Of a stretch of DNA of 13,107 nucleotides, positions 1 to 6,317 are shown one piece after another; positions within the stretch are counted from its first letter, which is position 1, and each line of letters starts with the position of its first letter. The position numbers and the translations under genes are program-made. The DNA is taken from positions 16,229-29,335 of the forward strand of contig MGUL01000030.1 in the NCBI GenBank assembly GCA_001800005.1. Reading direction: 5' to 3'. The stretch comes from Elusimicrobia bacterium RBG_16_66_12 (lineage in GTDB: Bacteria > Elusimicrobiota > Elusimicrobia > UBA1565 > UBA9628). Under the pieces are notes generated by a model. The model did not search any database and was not told the origin of the DNA. It saw only the letters and a list, made by a program, of their open reading frames with translations.

Positions 1-77
1 AAGCGGATGGTGTCGTAGGCGCGCGCCAGCGGCGCGAGGCCCAGGATCACGGAGAAAAGGATCGTGTTGCGCTTCAT
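1..77 (-). CDS. N-terminus of an exported protein (partial, runs off left edge)
   Basis: Only 25 codons are in view. The translation starts MKRNTILFSVILGLAPLARA and continues YDTIR. That is a classic Sec signal peptide: a short basic N-terminus, a hydrophobic core at about residues 5-16, and an A-R-A motif at residues 18-20 that would suit signal peptidase I. Its ATG (77-75) overlaps the gatB stop TGA (76-74) in an ATGA arrangement, so it is probably translationally coupled to gatB. The mature protein lies outside the window and its function cannot be told. Confidence 0.7.
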   Translation of the reverse strand, partial: MKRNTILFSVILGLAPLARAYDTIR

Positions 78-1528
78 GCTTGGACGGCCTCCTTGATCAG
101 CTTGTTGACGAGGGCGGGGTTCGCCTTGCCTTTGGAAAGCTTCATGACGGCGCCGACGATCGATCCGATGGCGGCCTCTTTGCCCGACTTGAGGTCCGCC
201 GCGGCTTTGGGATTGGCCGCCAACGCCTGCCGAACCCAATCCTGAATCTGCTTGTCGTCGGAGACCTGGGCCAAGCCCAACTCCTCGACGAGCGTCTTCG
301 GGGCCTTGCCGGATTCCCACATCTTCGCGAACACATCTTTAGCGCCCTTGCTCGACAGCGTCCCGGCGACGACCAGCCCGGCGAGTTCGCCGACATGAGC
401 CGGCGGGAATGGGGCCTCGCCCGCCGTTTTATTATCGGCGTTCAATCTTCCCAGCATCTCGGTCGAGAGGATGTTCGCCACGGTCTTGACCGCCGTCTTG
501 GGCGCGGCCGCGGCGGCCTTTTCAAAAAAATCAGCCAGTGTCTTGTCTCCCGTCAGAACGTCGGCGTCATACGATGATAGCCCCAATTCGGCGATAAAGC
601 GAGCCCTCTTCACGGCCGGCAGCTCCGGCATGTCCTCCTTGATGGCCGCGACCCACGCCGCATCGGCGACCAGGGGGACCAGGTCGGGATCGGGGAAGTA
701 TCGATAGTCGTGCGCCTCTTCCTTGGAGCGCATCGAGACCGTGGCCTGAGTCTCGACGTTCCAGAGGCGCGTCTCCTGGACGATCTTGCCGCCCGCCTCG
801 ACGATCTCCACCTGGCGGCGGAACTCGAAGTCGATGGCGTCCTTGACGTTCTTGAACGAATTCAAGTTCTTGAGCTCGGCGCGCGTGCCGAACTTCTCCT
901 GGCCGACGGGGCGCACCGACACGTTCGCATCGCATCTCATCTCGCCCTTCTCCATGTCGCAACGAGACGACCCAACGAACTGGATGACCTCCTTGAGCGC
1001 GGCCAGGTAGGCGTACGCTTCCTCCGAGCTGCGGATGTCGGGTTCGGAGACGATCTCGATCAAGGGCACGCCCGCGCGGTTGAAATCCACGAGGGAGCCG
1101 TCGATCTTGAGCGAGCCGACCTCGTGGAGGAGCTTGCCCGCGTCCTCCTCCATGTGGATGCGCGTGATGCCGATGGTCTTGGGCGGCTTGTCCTTGAGGG
1201 CGACGACCAGCCTGCCTCGCTCGGAGAAGGGCCGGTCGTACTGGGAGATCTGATAGGCCTTGGGCAGGTCGGGGTAGAAGTAGTTCTTGCGCGCGAAGAT
1301 GGACGAGTCGTTCAAGCGGCACTCGAGCGCCAGCGCCGCCTGGAACGCCAGCTCCACCGCGCGCTTGCTGAGCACCGGCAGCACGCCGGGCTGGCCCGTG
1401 CACAGCGGGCAGATGCGGCTGTTCGGCGGCGAGCCGAAGCCGTCCGTGCCGCAACCGCAGAAGAGCTTCGTCTTCGTGGCCAGCTGACAGTGGACTTCGA
1501 GCCCGACGACCATCTCGTACTGTTTCAT
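74..1528 (-). CDS. gatB: Asp-tRNA(Asn)/Glu-tRNA(Gln) amidotransferase subunit B
   Basis: GatB is the tRNA-binding and kinase subunit of the cytoplasmic GatCAB amidotransferase. The complex phosphorylates misacylated Glu-tRNA(Gln) or Asp-tRNA(Asn) and amidates it with ammonia channelled from GatA. The 484-aa product has the usual family length. Visible hallmarks are the N-terminal GLEVHCQL block (residues 9-16), paired cysteines suited to zinc binding (C24, C26, C40, C43, with CPLCTGQPG), the PKAYQISQYDRP block, CDMEKGEMRCDANVSVRP, RAELKNLNSFKNV and DYRYFPDPDLVPL. The C-terminal third is the YqeY-like tRNA-binding tail. The ATG start directly precedes the conserved N-terminus; no strong Shine-Dalgarno is visible (GGGGCGAG lies rather far upstream). 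It is parted from gatC/gatA by the Nudix gene and two TA modules, so it probably needs its own promoter or read-through. Confidence 0.97.
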   Translation of the reverse strand: MKQYEMVVGLEVHCQLATKTKLFCGCGTDGFGSPPNSRICPLCTGQPGVLPVLSKRAVELAFQAALALECRLNDSSIFARKNYFYPDLPKAYQISQYDRPFSERGRLVVALKDKPPKTIGITRIHMEEDAGKLLHEVGSLKIDGSLVDFNRAGVPLIEIVSEPDIRSSEEAYAYLAALKEVIQFVGSSRCDMEKGEMRCDANVSVRPVGQEKFGTRAELKNLNSFKNVKDAIDFEFRRQVEIVEAGGKIVQETRLWNVETQATVSMRSKEEAHDYRYFPDPDLVPLVADAAWVAAIKEDMPELPAVKRARFIAELGLSSYDADVLTGDKTLADFFEKAAAAAPKTAVKTVANILSTEMLGRLNADNKTAGEAPFPPAHVGELAGLVVAGTLSSKGAKDVFAKMWESGKAPKTLVEELGLAQVSDDKQIQDWVRQALAANPKAAADLKSGKEAAIGSIVGAVMKLSKGKANPALVNKLIKEAVQA

Positions 1529-1662
1529 GTTTAGAATCTCGCCCCGAGGCGGAGGCCCCTATCCATTCTCATTCGCTTAACCGGCATTCGACTGAAACAT
1601 TGCCATTTTGATCAATACACATAACATTGACGCTCAGCGGCGCGCGCTATCAAGACGGCGTT
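1529..1662. other. Intergenic gap between the RelE-like toxin and gatB
   Basis: This 134-bp A+T-richer gap holds no gene. Its right part carries a diverged 34-bp repeat shared with the region right of the second TA module (listed separately). I see no convincing terminator for the toxin gene and no clear -35/-10 pair for gatB. On the minus strand TTGATA and TTGATC occur, but neither has a TATAAT-like hexamer at a proper distance. Confidence 0.6.
1619..1656 (-). repeat. Right half of an attC-like site / diverged 34-bp direct repeat (copy A)
   Basis: Positions 1623-1656 match 2843-2876 at 28 of 34 bases, and five of the six differences are transitions. Read on the minus strand it gives CCGCTGA (1640-1634), an 8-nt spacer, then GTTATGT (1625-1619). 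That is the order and spacing of L' and R' in an integron attC site. The complementary left half (TCAGCGG) is not found nearby, so as seen it is a half-site. It begins right at the stop codon of the RelE-like toxin (1665-1663). Whether it is a recombination-site remnant or another repeat family is inference. Confidence 0.45.
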
Positions 1663-1926
1663 TCACTTGTAGATCTCACGCCGATGCCCGAGATCAATGA
1701 CGATCACAAGCAGTTCACCGTGCCGCACCTCATACAGAATCCGGTAGCTTCCAAAACGGTACGACCGTAATCCCTTCAGCTCGCCATGAAGAGGCTTGCC
1801 CTCTTCCATCGGTTTTCGAGAGATCGCCTGAAACGCGTTTATGAAGCGCTGATAAAGCTTCTGATCAGACCGAAAGACCTTCTCGAGGTCCTTTCCCGCT
1901 TGCCGGCTAAGCTCGACTCTATACAC
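1663..1926 (-). CDS. RelE/ParE-superfamily toxin of a type II TA module
   Basis: The product is a predicted ribosome-dependent mRNA interferase. From the GTG at 1926 it is 87 aa, the normal RelE length, starting (M)YRVELSRQAGKDLEKVF. The C-terminal half has the family signature YRFGSYRILYEV followed by VIVIDLGHRREIYK, with the basic and aromatic residues typical of RelE toxins. An upstream ATG at 2043 would add 39 residues lying wholly inside the antitoxin gene, with no family resemblance. The GTG is preferred because it overlaps the antitoxin stop by 8 bp, the usual coupling in these operons. It is transcribed with the upstream Phd/YefM-like antitoxin. ParE-type gyrase poisoning is the alternative; the RelE assignment is by sequence resemblance only. 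Confidence 0.85.
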   Translation of the reverse strand: MYRVELSRQAGKDLEKVFRSDQKLYQRFINAFQAISRKPMEEGKPLHGELKGLRSYRFGSYRILYEVRHGELLVIVIDLGHRREIYK

Positions 1927-2191
1927 CTTCCAATCTGCGCCGGAGCGCTTCCAGGGAGACAGTCTTGCCGGCGCGCGCCTCTTTCCAAGACTTACGGATT
2001 CGCTTGGCGGCAGATTTATCCGAAAGCACTTCAATGGTCTCAAGCAGCCCTTCGTAGTCCTCGGGGCTGATGAGCATCATTACGGGGTGCCCGTGCCGAG
2101 TGACGATGTAGCGGTCCAGCTTGGACTCAATGGAGTCTGCGATATGCGGGAGCTCAGGGCGAAGTGCTTTGAGAGTAATAGTTCGAGTCAT
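1919..2191 (-). CDS. Phd/YefM-family antitoxin
   Basis: This 90-aa protein is the labile partner that binds the adjacent toxin and represses its own promoter. Residues 1-55 look like the Phd/YefM DNA-binding fold, including TLKALRPELPHIADSIESKL, the basic strand RYIVTRHGHPVMMLISPEDY, and the helix that follows. The basic C-terminal part (SWKEARAGKTVSLEALRRRLEG) would be the toxin-wrapping tail. The ATG at 2191 begins the conserved fold. No well-placed Shine-Dalgarno precedes it; instead a TATACT -10 hexamer lies 6 nt upstream, so the message may be leaderless. The stop overlaps the toxin start by 8 bp. An operator palindrome covers the promoter. Confidence 0.88.
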   Translation of the reverse strand: MTRTITLKALRPELPHIADSIESKLDRYIVTRHGHPVMMLISPEDYEGLLETIEVLSDKSAAKRIRKSWKEARAGKTVSLEALRRRLEGV

Positions 2192-2196
2192 GTCCT

Positions 2197-2226
2197 AAGT
2201 ATACACCAAAGGGTATACTTTCGCAA
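2197..2226 (-). promoter_or_regulatory. Promoter and palindromic operator of the Phd/RelE-like module
   Basis: AAGTATAC (2197-2204) and GTATACTT (2213-2220) are a perfect 8-bp inverted repeat with an 8-bp spacer. On the minus strand the downstream arm contains TATACT (2203-2198), a 5/6 match to the -10 consensus. Exactly 17 bp upstream is TTGCGA (2226-2221), a 4/6 -35. The predicted transcription start falls on or next to the ATG at 2191. An antitoxin bound to the arms would block RNA polymerase directly, which fits the known autorepression of this family. Confidence 0.7.
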
Positions 2227-2277
2227 TGTCCAAAAAATGCCGTTCGTGCAAAATCGAATGGTTATGCGTAGATAGCA

Positions 2278-2541
2278 TCATTCGTAGTGGGTCCAAAGTC
2301 GGATGACTTTTATGACTTTGGTTTCCGGTAAAACCTGATAAACCAAGCGGTGCTGGATGTTGATCCTCCGAGAGCATGCACCAACGAGATCTCCGACCAA
2401 TTTTTCGTACGGCGGCGGGTTCTGAAATGGATTCTTCCGAAGGACCTCAAGCAGCGCTTCCGCCTTCGGTCGTAGTCCCGCGGAAGACAGCTTTTTCGCG
2501 TCCTTTTGGGCCTGCTTAGTAAAGACGAGCTGCCAGCTCAC
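2278..2541 (-). CDS. yoeB: Txe/YoeB-family mRNA interferase toxin
   Basis: The product is a predicted ribosome-dependent endoribonuclease toxin of 87 aa, the standard YoeB length. The C-terminal half carries the family core SRRINIQHRLVYQV and ends in RLWTHYE. It thus includes the arginine and the near-terminal histidine that correspond to catalytic residues in E. coli YoeB. An acidic residue lies in the EKLVGDL stretch before it. The start is taken as GTG at 2541, which forms a GTGA overlap with the antitoxin stop (2540-2538). A TTG one codon upstream is the alternative. It is encoded directly downstream of the YefM-like antitoxin, which it should bind. Confidence 0.9.
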   Translation of the reverse strand: MSWQLVFTKQAQKDAKKLSSAGLRPKAEALLEVLRKNPFQNPPPYEKLVGDLVGACSRRINIQHRLVYQVLPETKVIKVIRLWTHYE

Positions 2542-2780
2542 CAAGCGAGCTTTTTAGACAGCATGCCAACGGGCGTCTTAAGGCCGGCGCGAATGGACTC
2601 GCGCATTCCGGGAATCGAGAGCAGGTGGAGGGTCTCCTGAATCGAGCGCCAATCCTCCTCGGAAATGAGAACGGCGCTTGAGCGCTTCCCCGTAATTTGA
2701 ACCGGCTCATGTGAAGAAGCCGTTTGATCGAGAAGCTTATAGAGCGTTGCTCTGGCAGTGCTGGCGGTTAGGGTGGTCAT
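2538..2780 (-). CDS. yefM: YefM-family antitoxin
   Basis: This 80-aa antitoxin starts MTTLTASTARATLYKLLDQT and continues with the Phd/YefM fold, including the strand pair around VQITGKRSSAVLISEEDW. A toxin-binding tail ends in GMLSKKLAW. The chosen ATG (2780) has a good ribosome site: GGAG, 6-7 nt upstream. A longer reading up to 3023 is open but runs through the promoter and the palindrome and has no family resemblance, so it is rejected. The stop overlaps the YoeB-like start as GTGA. It belongs to the same broad family as the antitoxin at 1919-2191 but is clearly diverged from it, so the pair is not a recent duplication. Confidence 0.9.
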   Translation of the reverse strand: MTTLTASTARATLYKLLDQTASSHEPVQITGKRSSAVLISEEDWRSIQETLHLLSIPGMRESIRAGLKTPVGMLSKKLAW

Positions 2781-2790
2781 TTTTTTCTCC

Positions 2791-2825
2791 ACTATAAGCG
2801 TACCGGAAGACGTACGTTTTGTCAA
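2791..2825 (-). promoter_or_regulatory. Promoter and operator of the YefM/YoeB-like module
   Basis: A perfect TTGACA -35 lies at 2825-2820 on the minus strand. AAGCGTAC (2796-2803) and GTACGTTT (2812-2819) form an inverted repeat with one mismatch and an 8-bp spacer. The hexamer 17 bp from the -35 is TACGCT (2802-2797), a weak -10 inside the downstream arm. TATAGT (2796-2791) is a better hexamer but sits 23 bp away. The resulting leader would be short yet would include the GGAG ribosome site. The arrangement mirrors the operator of the first TA module. Confidence 0.6.
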
Positions 2826-2838
2826 GTGCCCGAGGTTG

Positions 2839-2968
2839 GCGCAACGTCGATGCTCAGCGGCGTGCGCCATCAATACAGTTTCGGAGTTATCCATAGAATT
2901 ATGCCGGCATAAATCGGTGGATAACTTCGGCGCACAGCAGCGCGCATCCGCTGAAGCGTGTGTTCGGG
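2839..2968 (-). other. attC-like 130-bp imperfect palindrome (possible integron cassette recombination site)
   Basis: Read on the minus strand it gives CCCGAAC (2968-2962), 7 nt, TCAGCGG (2954-2948), a long self-complementary middle, CCGCTGA (2860-2854), 8 nt, then GTTGCGC (2845-2839). This is the order R'', L'', variable stem, L', R' of an attC site. The essential AAC and GTT are at the ends, the L boxes are exact complements, and an extra T sits on the L'' side if pairing is extended by GC. TGCGC next to L'' and its partner extend the stem. The inner arms are AGTTATCCA (2885-2893) and TGGATAACT (2918-2926), around the palindrome TTATGCCGGCATAA (2899-2912). The outer R boxes do not fit RYYYAAC/GTTRRRY well, which is the main weakness. 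It could instead be a REP- or MITE-like repeat. Confidence 0.45.
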
Positions 2969-3156
2969 TGCGGGGCATGTGCCCCCGATCCGTTTCCGCC
3001 GTTTTCGTTTTTCCCGTCGTCATGCTGTTTGACGTTTCCCGTTCCTCGACGTGCCGTTCATGCTTCCGCGCCCGAACTTATGAGTATACGGTTCCACATA
3101 GCACAGCAGGACGAAAAAGACCTCTTGCGGATTGTAGAGCTAATACCAAGGAAAAG
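2969..3156. other. Gene-free stretch between the palindrome and the Nudix gene
   Basis: No gene can be supported here. Right at the edge of the palindrome is a short hairpin, GGGGCA (2972-2977) against TGCCCC (2980-2985), without a T run. Then comes a pyrimidine-rich tract on the plus strand. A 26-codon plus-strand frame (3080-3160, starting MSIRFHIAQQDEKDLL) runs convergently into the 3' end of the Nudix gene. It has no ribosome site and vaguely recalls the start of a GNAT acetyltransferase, so it could be a remnant, but this is too short to call. Confidence 0.5.
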
Positions 3157-3603
3157 CTAGGCATGCGATGAACTATGGGAACCGGCAAAGGCCGCCGGAC
3201 GGGCGGTATAGCGCGCGATGAGCTTCAGATCGCTGGGATAGCTGAGAAGCCTCGCGGCCCCGCGCGCCTCGACCCACTTCGTCTTCATGATCTCGACGGC
3301 GTCCGGCTTGCCCGACCGCTCGACCGGCTCCATCCGGTACCACCGCACGCGCTTGAAGACCGGCCGGCCGTTGCGGGCGAAGCGGTAGGTCACGTTCGCC
3401 AGCGCCCCCGCGTTGCGGCACTTCCAGCCCGTCTCTTCCTCGACTTCGCGCAGAGCGGCCTTGAGCCACGTCTCCCCCTTCTCGAGGTGGCCCTTCGGGA
3501 AGGTCCACACGACCTCGCCCTGGAGGTTCGTCACCTTCACGAGCAGGACCTTTCCGCTCCGGCCGACCACGCCGCCGGCCGCATATTCCTTGGCCTCCTT
3601 CAT
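3157..3603 (-). CDS. Nudix hydrolase (MutT/Ap4A-hydrolase-like)
   Basis: This 148-aa single-domain Nudix protein would cleave a nucleoside diphosphate linked to another moiety; the substrate cannot be told. The Nudix box GX5EX7REUXEEXGU is complete at residues 38-60 (GHLEKGE, seven residues, REVEEETGW). It is preceded by WTFPKG, a context common in Ap4A/diphosphoinositol-type and MutT-like members. The ATG at 3603 is chosen because it overlaps the stop of the upstream remnant frame as ATGA, matching the coupling seen through the rest of this operon. A GTG at 3630 with an AGGAG 11 nt before it is a possible alternative that adds nine residues. It is the last operon gene before the TA insert. 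Confidence 0.92.
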   Translation of the reverse strand: MKEAKEYAAGGVVGRSGKVLLVKVTNLQGEVVWTFPKGHLEKGETWLKAALREVEEETGWKCRNAGALANVTYRFARNGRPVFKRVRWYRMEPVERSGKPDAVEIMKTKWVEARGAARLLSYPSDLKLIARYTARPAAFAGSHSSSHA

Positions 3604-3794
3604 GCAGGATGAAACACCTTCCCCGACCACAGCAGCGAATGCTCCTCGCTGAAGGCGCGCAGGCTCTTCAAGCTGGTCGTGTCGACGCGCGAGCCGATCT
3701 TCACCTCGACCGCCGCCGAATCCCCCAGGATGAAGTTCTCGAAGAGCTTCCCGGCGCGGCCCCCATAGAAAAGCGGGCTGCCCGCTGGACCGAC
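3600..3794 (-). pseudogene. 3' remnant of an ATPase-like gene (DUF4143-type C-terminus, tentative)
   Basis: Between gatA and the Nudix gene one minus-strand frame codes 64 sensible residues, ending at a TGA (3602-3600) that overlaps the Nudix ATG. Its parts GKLFENFIL and AVEVK, followed by SLKSLRAFSEEH, resemble the C-terminal DUF4143 domain of AAA_14-type ATPases, in which a restriction-nuclease-like EVK motif follows the LFENF helix. In that family the two motifs lie some tens of residues apart; here only a few residues separate them, suggesting an internal deletion. No start codon is found in frame, and the frame runs on into the 3' end of gatA without one. The gatA-coupled ATG at 3796 opens a different frame that ends after 31 codons. 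A 5'-truncated, decayed gene is the simplest reading; the family call is by recall of motifs only. Confidence 0.5.
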
Positions 3795-3795
3795 A

Positions 3796-5250
3796 TCAGT
3801 ACGCCAGCCTCGGGAAAGGCTTGGCCGCCTCGAAGGCGCGCGCGACCGACAGCAGGCGCTCCTCTTGAAAGACGTCGGCGATGAGCTGGACGCCCAGCGG
3901 CAGACCCTTCGCGGAGAGGCCGCAGGGCAAAGACAGGCTCGCGTTGCCGGCCATGTTCGAGGGGATGGTGAAGACGTCGGACAGATACATCGCGACGGGG
4001 TCGGCGGTCTTCTCGCCGAACCGGAAGGCGGGCGTGGGGGTGGTCGGAGCGACGATCACGTCGACGTCCTTGAAAGCCTCTTTAAAGTCGCGGGCCATCA
4101 AGGTGCGCACGCGCTGGGCCTTGGAGTAGTAGGCGTCGTAGTAGCCGGCGGAGAGGGCGTAGGTGCCGAGCATGATGCGGCGCTTGACCTCGGGGCCGAA
4201 GCCCGCGCCCCGCGTGAACTCATAGACCTCTTCCAAGGTCGAGGCGGAACGGTCCACGAAGCCGTAGCGGACGCCGTCGAAGCGCGCCAGATTCGAGGAC
4301 GCCTCCGACGGCGCGATGATGTAGTAGGACGCGATCGCGTACTTGGTATGCGGGAGGCTGACCTCCACGACCGATGCTCCCAACGACTTAAAGACCTCGA
4401 CGGCGCCCCTCACCGACTTTTCCACTTCGGGGTCCAAGCCGTCGATGAAATATTCCTTGGGTAATCCGATGCGCAGTCCTTTCAGGTCTTTCGGCGCCGG
4501 CGAGACGGCCGGCGGCGCGTTGACCGCCGACGTGCTGTCGAGCGGGTCGTGGCCGCCGATCACGGACAAGGCGAGTGCGGCGTCCTCCACGGTCCGCGTG
4601 AAGGGTCCGATTTGATCTAAAGATGAAGCGAACGCCACCAGGCCGTAGCGCGAGACCAGGCCATACGTGGGCTTCAGGCCGACCACGCCGCAGAAGGCCG
4701 CCGGCTGTCGGATGGAGCCGCCGGTGTCGGAGCCCAGGCTGAAGGCGCACAAGCGGGCAGCCGCGGCCGCCGCCGAGCCGCCCGAGGAGCCTCCGGGAAC
4801 GCAGGCCGGATCCCACGGGTTGGTCGTCTTTTGGAAAGCCGAGTTCTCGGTCGAGGAGCCCATCGCGAACTCGTCGAGGTTGGTCTTGCCCACGATGACG
4901 GCGTCCGCCTTCTTCAGCCGCTCGGTCACGGTCGCGTCGTATGCCGCGATGTGGCCCTTCAGCATCTTCGAACCACAGGTCGTCTCGACACCCTTCAACT
5001 GCAGATTATCCTTCAGCGCCACCGGCACTCCCGCCAACGCTCCCAGCTTCTCTCCGTTCTTTCTGTTCCGATCGAGAAGCCGCGCTTGGTCGAGCGCCGA
5101 ATCTTTGGCAACGGCTAAAAACGCCTTGATCGTCGGCTCCAGCTTCTCGATCCGGTCGAAATAGGCCTTCGCCGCGGCCTCGGCCGCGACTTCGCCGTTT
5201 TTCACAGCCTCAGCCAAGCGCGACGCCGACAGAGACGTGATGTCCATCAT
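3796..5250 (-). CDS. gatA: Asp-tRNA(Asn)/Glu-tRNA(Gln) amidotransferase subunit A
   Basis: GatA is the glutaminase subunit of GatCAB, an amidase-signature enzyme that frees ammonia from glutamine. The 484-aa product is full length. The Ser-cisSer-Lys triad is intact: K80 in GVPVALKD, S155 in PGGSSGGS and S179 in [15 protein letters not shown]. The numbering is shifted by one from the S. aureus enzyme (K79, S154, S178). Start ATG at 5250 overlaps the TPR stop as ATGA; a second ATG follows immediately (MM). Downstream, the stop TGA shares one base with an ATG of a meaningless 31-codon frame. In many bacteria gatC and gatA are adjacent, but here an exported TPR gene lies between them. Confidence 0.97.
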   Translation of the reverse strand: MMDITSLSASRLAEAVKNGEVAAEAAAKAYFDRIEKLEPTIKAFLAVAKDSALDQARLLDRNRKNGEKLGALAGVPVALKDNLQLKGVETTCGSKMLKGHIAAYDATVTERLKKADAVIVGKTNLDEFAMGSSTENSAFQKTTNPWDPACVPGGSSGGSAAAAAARLCAFSLGSDTGGSIRQPAAFCGVVGLKPTYGLVSRYGLVAFASSLDQIGPFTRTVEDAALALSVIGGHDPLDSTSAVNAPPAVSPAPKDLKGLRIGLPKEYFIDGLDPEVEKSVRGAVEVFKSLGASVVEVSLPHTKYAIASYYIIAPSEASSNLARFDGVRYGFVDRSASTLEEVYEFTRGAGFGPEVKRRIMLGTYALSAGYYDAYYSKAQRVRTLMARDFKEAFKDVDVIVAPTTPTPAFRFGEKTADPVAMYLSDVFTIPSNMAGNASLSLPCGLSAKGLPLGVQLIADVFQEERLLSVARAFEAAKPFPRLAY

Positions 5251-6317
5251 CTGATGAAGAGAGACTCTTCCTCGCCGCTATGCCGCTCCGGCGGCGGCTC
5301 CCCGCGGCTCCTGCGGTCGGGGCCCGGCTCGGGCTTCTCCGGCTTGGCCGGCAGGGCGTCGTCGGGGTCCGCGGCGGGCGCGGCCTCCAGCGCGTCAATG
5401 GCGGATTGGATCTTGTCGCGGCGGGCGCCATCGAGTTCCAGCGCCTTGCGCAGGTCCAAGACGGCCCCGGCCTTGTCTCCCATCGCCGCGCGGGCCTGGC
5501 CGCGGTTGGCGTAGGCCGAGCCCTTGCGCGGGTTGTTGGCGATCAGCTTGGTCAGGTCGGCAACGGCCCCCCGATAGTCGCCGAGGAGGAAGCGAACGTT
5601 GCTGCGCAGGTAGCCGGCATCCGCATGATCCGGATTGGAGTCGAGGAACGCCGACAACTCCGATTCAGACTCGCGATAGTCCTTGAGTTCGCGCAGGGCC
5701 TTGCCGCGGTAGAGCCGCGCCCAGGCGAAATCGGGGTTGATCGAGATCACCGCGCCGTAGTCCTCGGCCGCTCCGCGGAAGTCGCGAAGCCGGTCCTTGA
5801 CCGAGCCGCGCATCAGCAGGGCGGCCGCCGAGCCGGGGTCCTGCCGCACCGCGTCATCGAGGGGGACCAGGGCTTCGCGCATCTTGGCCGAGGCGGAGAG
5901 CACGCTCCCCTCGCCGAGGGGGCCTTCGATGGAGTTGGGGTCGGCCTCGGCCGCGGCGCGGAAGTCCTCCAGGGCGCCGGGAAGGTCCTTGAGGATCAGG
6001 CGGGCCTTCCCGCGCGCGGCGTAAGAGGCGGCGTCGTTGGGCTTGAGGCGCGAGGCCAGCTGCGCGTCCTCTTGGGCCCCCGCTTGGTCGCCGAGAGTCC
6101 AGCGGCAGGAGGCCCGGAAGCCCGAGGCCGTCTTCCAGCCGGGGAAAGCGTCGAGGGCCTGGTCGAAGCGCTCCAAGGCGGTCTGGAGCTCCAGGCGATG
6201 GTAGGCGCGCACCGCGGCGGTGAAGGTTTTGTTGGCCTTCGCGTCGGGCGCCGAGGGCCTCGGCGCCGCGGAAGCGGAGACGAAGCCGGCGAGGACGGCG
6301 GCCAGCAGGGGTCTCAT
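5247..6317 (-). CDS. Exported tetratricopeptide-repeat protein
   Basis: The 356-aa product begins with a signal peptide ([18 protein letters not shown], cleavage likely around residue 18). Residues about 30-305 are tandem TPR units of roughly 34 residues, some eight in all, recognisable by the recurrent W/L-G-Y-A-F-P positions, for example [38 protein letters not shown] and [17 protein letters not shown]. The last 45 residues are a charged, proline-rich tail with no fold visible. TPR arrays bind peptides or proteins; a periplasmic scaffold role is likely but the partner is unknown. It overlaps gatC upstream and gatA downstream by ATGA, so it is made together with cytoplasmic GatCAB although it is exported. 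The coupling is therefore positional, with no obvious functional link. Confidence 0.9.
   Translation of the reverse strand: MRPLLAAVLAGFVSASAAPRPSAPDAKANKTFTAAVRAYHRLELQTALERFDQALDAFPGWKTASGFRASCRWTLGDQAGAQEDAQLASRLKPNDAASYAARGKARLILKDLPGALEDFRAAAEADPNSIEGPLGEGSVLSASAKMREALVPLDDAVRQDPGSAAALLMRGSVKDRLRDFRGAAEDYGAVISINPDFAWARLYRGKALRELKDYRESESELSAFLDSNPDHADAGYLRSNVRFLLGDYRGAVADLTKLIANNPRKGSAYANRGQARAAMGDKAGAVLDLRKALELDGARRDKIQSAIDALEAAPAADPDDALPAKPEKPEPGPDRRSRGEPPPERHSGEEESLFIR

Noticed and set aside
1927..2043. Extension of the RelE-like toxin to an ATG inside the antitoxin
   Set aside because: It would be a 125-bp overlap with unrelated residues; the GTG at 1926 gives the family length.
2885..2926. 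XerC/XerD dif-like site
   Set aside because: dif has CATAA-6-TTATG; here the order is TTATG-4-CATAA, so the arms face the wrong way.
2972..2985. Intrinsic terminator at the GGGGCA/TGCCCC hairpin
   Set aside because: The stem is short and no T run follows directly on either strand.
2781..3023. Extension of the YefM-like antitoxin to an upstream ATG
   Set aside because: The added residues run through the promoter and the palindrome. The ATG at 2780 has a GGAG site and matches family length.
3080..3160. Plus-strand 26-codon gene (MSIRFHIAQQDE...)
   Set aside because: It is very short, lacks a ribosome site and overlaps the Nudix 3' end convergently; at most a remnant.
3703..3796. Short ORF starting at the ATG that overlaps the gatA stop
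   Set aside because: It ends after 31 codons of low-information residues, whereas the neighbouring frame has coherent protein motifs.
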